Of a stretch of 5,126 bases of DNA, positions 4,213-5,126 are shown piece after piece (positions within the stretch are counted from its first letter, which is position 1; every line of letters begins with the position of its first letter). This stretch comes from Alphaproteobacteria bacterium (GTDB taxonomy: Bacteria > Pseudomonadota > Alphaproteobacteria > SMXP01), in the NCBI GenBank assembly GCA_021774995.1, contig JAJFIM010000224.1, positions 1 to 5,126 of the forward strand. The letters run 5' to 3'. The notes below the pieces were generated by a model. That model was not told the DNA's origin, did no database searches, and saw only the letters and a program-made list of their open reading frames with translations. Position numbers and translations under genes: made by a program.

Positions 4213-5126
4213 ATGCAAATTGTTAAAGAAATTCGACTCCAACTAAGATCTCTCTGGCGCCGGCGGTGGCTTGGCATGGCGGTGAGTTGGCTGATCGCAT
4301 TAGGCGGCGCCTATACTGTTTTCACAGTGCCGGACCAATATGAATCCAGCGCCCGCATTTATGTTGATACTGAATCTCTTTTGGCGCCGCTCCTCAAGGG
4401 CATTGCCATACAGAACGATCCGCGCCGCCAGATCAAAATGATGCAAGACACTCTTCTGAGCAGACCAAATCTCAGAAAAGTCGCACTCGCCGCAGATTTA
4501 GATTTGAATGCGGCCACTCCAGAAGAGCTGGAACGCATCATTTCCGGGATTGGAGAGAACACTCTTGTCGAGCCGGAAAGTCCGTCTCTGTTTAAAGTTT
4601 CCTATGTTCACAAAGATCCGCAAACAGCAAAAAACGTCGTGGAGGCTTTGCTGAATATATTCATAGAGAGCAATCTGGGACAAAATCGGAGTGAGATGGA
4701 ATCTGCGCGCTCTTTCATCGAACGACAAATTGAACTTTATGAAGAAAAATTATCCGTTTCTGAGCACAAAATGGCGGCTTTTCGCGCTGAGAATGCAGAT
4801 GTTTTAGGCGCGACCAACTTTGCTCAACGACTTCAAGCCAAAAAAGGGCAGTTAGAGCAAGTAACCTTTGACTACTCGGATGCAGTCAGCAAACGGGATC
4901 AACTGCTCATCCAACTCGAAGCAACGCCGCGTATGATTGCCATGGAAACCGCCCCTCAAATTGTGATAGGCGGTCAAGGGGCGCTCACCACATTACAGCG
5001 AATACGGTTGGTGCAATCGCAACTCGATGACCTGTTGATGCTGTATACTGAAGGCCACCCGGACGTGATCGCCGCGCGGCGCCAACTCAACCGTTTGGTG
5101 GGTCAATTCAACAGGGAGCAATCCGG
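4213..5126 (+). CDS. Polysaccharide chain-length determinant (Wzz/GNVR type, XrtA/PEP-CTERM cluster), 3' end cut by window
   Basis: Inner-membrane polysaccharide co-polymerase that sets chain length and couples synthesis to the export lipoprotein encoded just upstream. From the ATG at 4213, 304 codons are visible and the frame is still open at the window edge; members of this group run to about 500 residues, so the distal part and second membrane helix are missing. The N-terminus is cytoplasmic and basic (RRRW), followed by a membrane helix at about 20-38. The Wzz-domain segment YESSARIYVDTESLLAPLL lies at about 43-61. HKDPQTAKNVVEALLNIFIE is at about 133-152, and a long coiled-coil region follows at about 160-240. 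YTEGHPDVIAARRQL (278-292) is a hallmark of the GNVR/chain-length group associated with PEP-CTERM systems. No Walker A kinase motif is seen in the visible part. The ribosome binding site is weak, only TTTTTGAG about ten bases upstream, which could mean low expression or coupling to upstream translation. Confidence 0.92.
   Translation, partial: MQIVKEIRLQLRSLWRRRWLGMAVSWLIALGGAYTVFTVPDQYESSARIYVDTESLLAPLLKGIAIQNDPRRQIKMMQDTLLSRPNLRKVALAADLDLNAATPEELERIISGIGENTLVEPESPSLFKVSYVHKDPQTAKNVVEALLNIFIESNLGQNRSEMESARSFIERQIELYEEKLSVSEHKMAAFRAENADVLGATNFAQRLQAKKGQLEQVTFDYSDAVSKRDQLLIQLEATPRMIAMETAPQIVIGGQGALTTLQRIRLVQSQLDDLLMLYTEGHPDVIAARRQLNRLVGQFNREQS

Overview
The window reads as a proteobacterial chromosome segment, most likely alphaproteobacterial. 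The protein styles, the moderately GC-rich coding sequence, the GcvA-like LysR regulator and the exosortase-type surface genes all fit that placement, but it is an inference because no rRNA or other lineage marker is present. All five genes lie on the + strand. There are no tRNA, rRNA, CRISPR, IS or phage features.

Layout. (1) Positions 2-922 hold a GcvA-like LysR transcription regulator, complete at its C-terminus and missing only its first few residues. (2) Positions 1291-2001 and 2259-3059 hold two tandem paralogous secreted proteins. Each has a 23-residue signal peptide, two conserved cysteine pairs and a PEP-CTERM tail (VPEP, hydrophobic helix, Arg-rich end), the sorting signal processed by exosortase. 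Each gene is followed by a strong intrinsic terminator, so each is its own transcription unit. (3) Positions 3413-4045 hold a Wza-like outer-membrane polysaccharide export lipoprotein, and 4213 to the window end holds a Wzz-like chain-length determinant cut by the edge. Both look like the versions found in exosortase A (XrtA/EpsH) exopolysaccharide clusters. The exosortase itself is not in the window and would be expected further downstream.

Regulation is the most interesting part. Both PEP-CTERM genes carry a sigma-54 type -24/-12 element with the exact GG-N10-GC spacing (1204-1219 and 2164-2179). About 80 bp upstream of each lies the same dyad, AA(C/G)TGTC-N9-(G/T)AC(A/C), at a position conserved to within 1 bp. 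The first gene has a second copy exactly 32 bp further upstream, about three helical turns. This is the architecture of enhancer sites for a sigma-54 activator, and it agrees with the known link between PEP-CTERM genes, RpoN and the PrsK/PrsR two-component system. The first gene also has a terminator-like hairpin right after its predicted transcription start. No equally good sigma-54 promoter was found before the polysaccharide genes, although a mis-spaced pair of half-elements occurs there.

Working model (inference): a sigma-54 dependent activator switches on two surface or matrix proteins that are exported, sorted by an exosortase, and act with the exopolysaccharide made and exported by the neighbouring cluster, for example in biofilm or floc formation.
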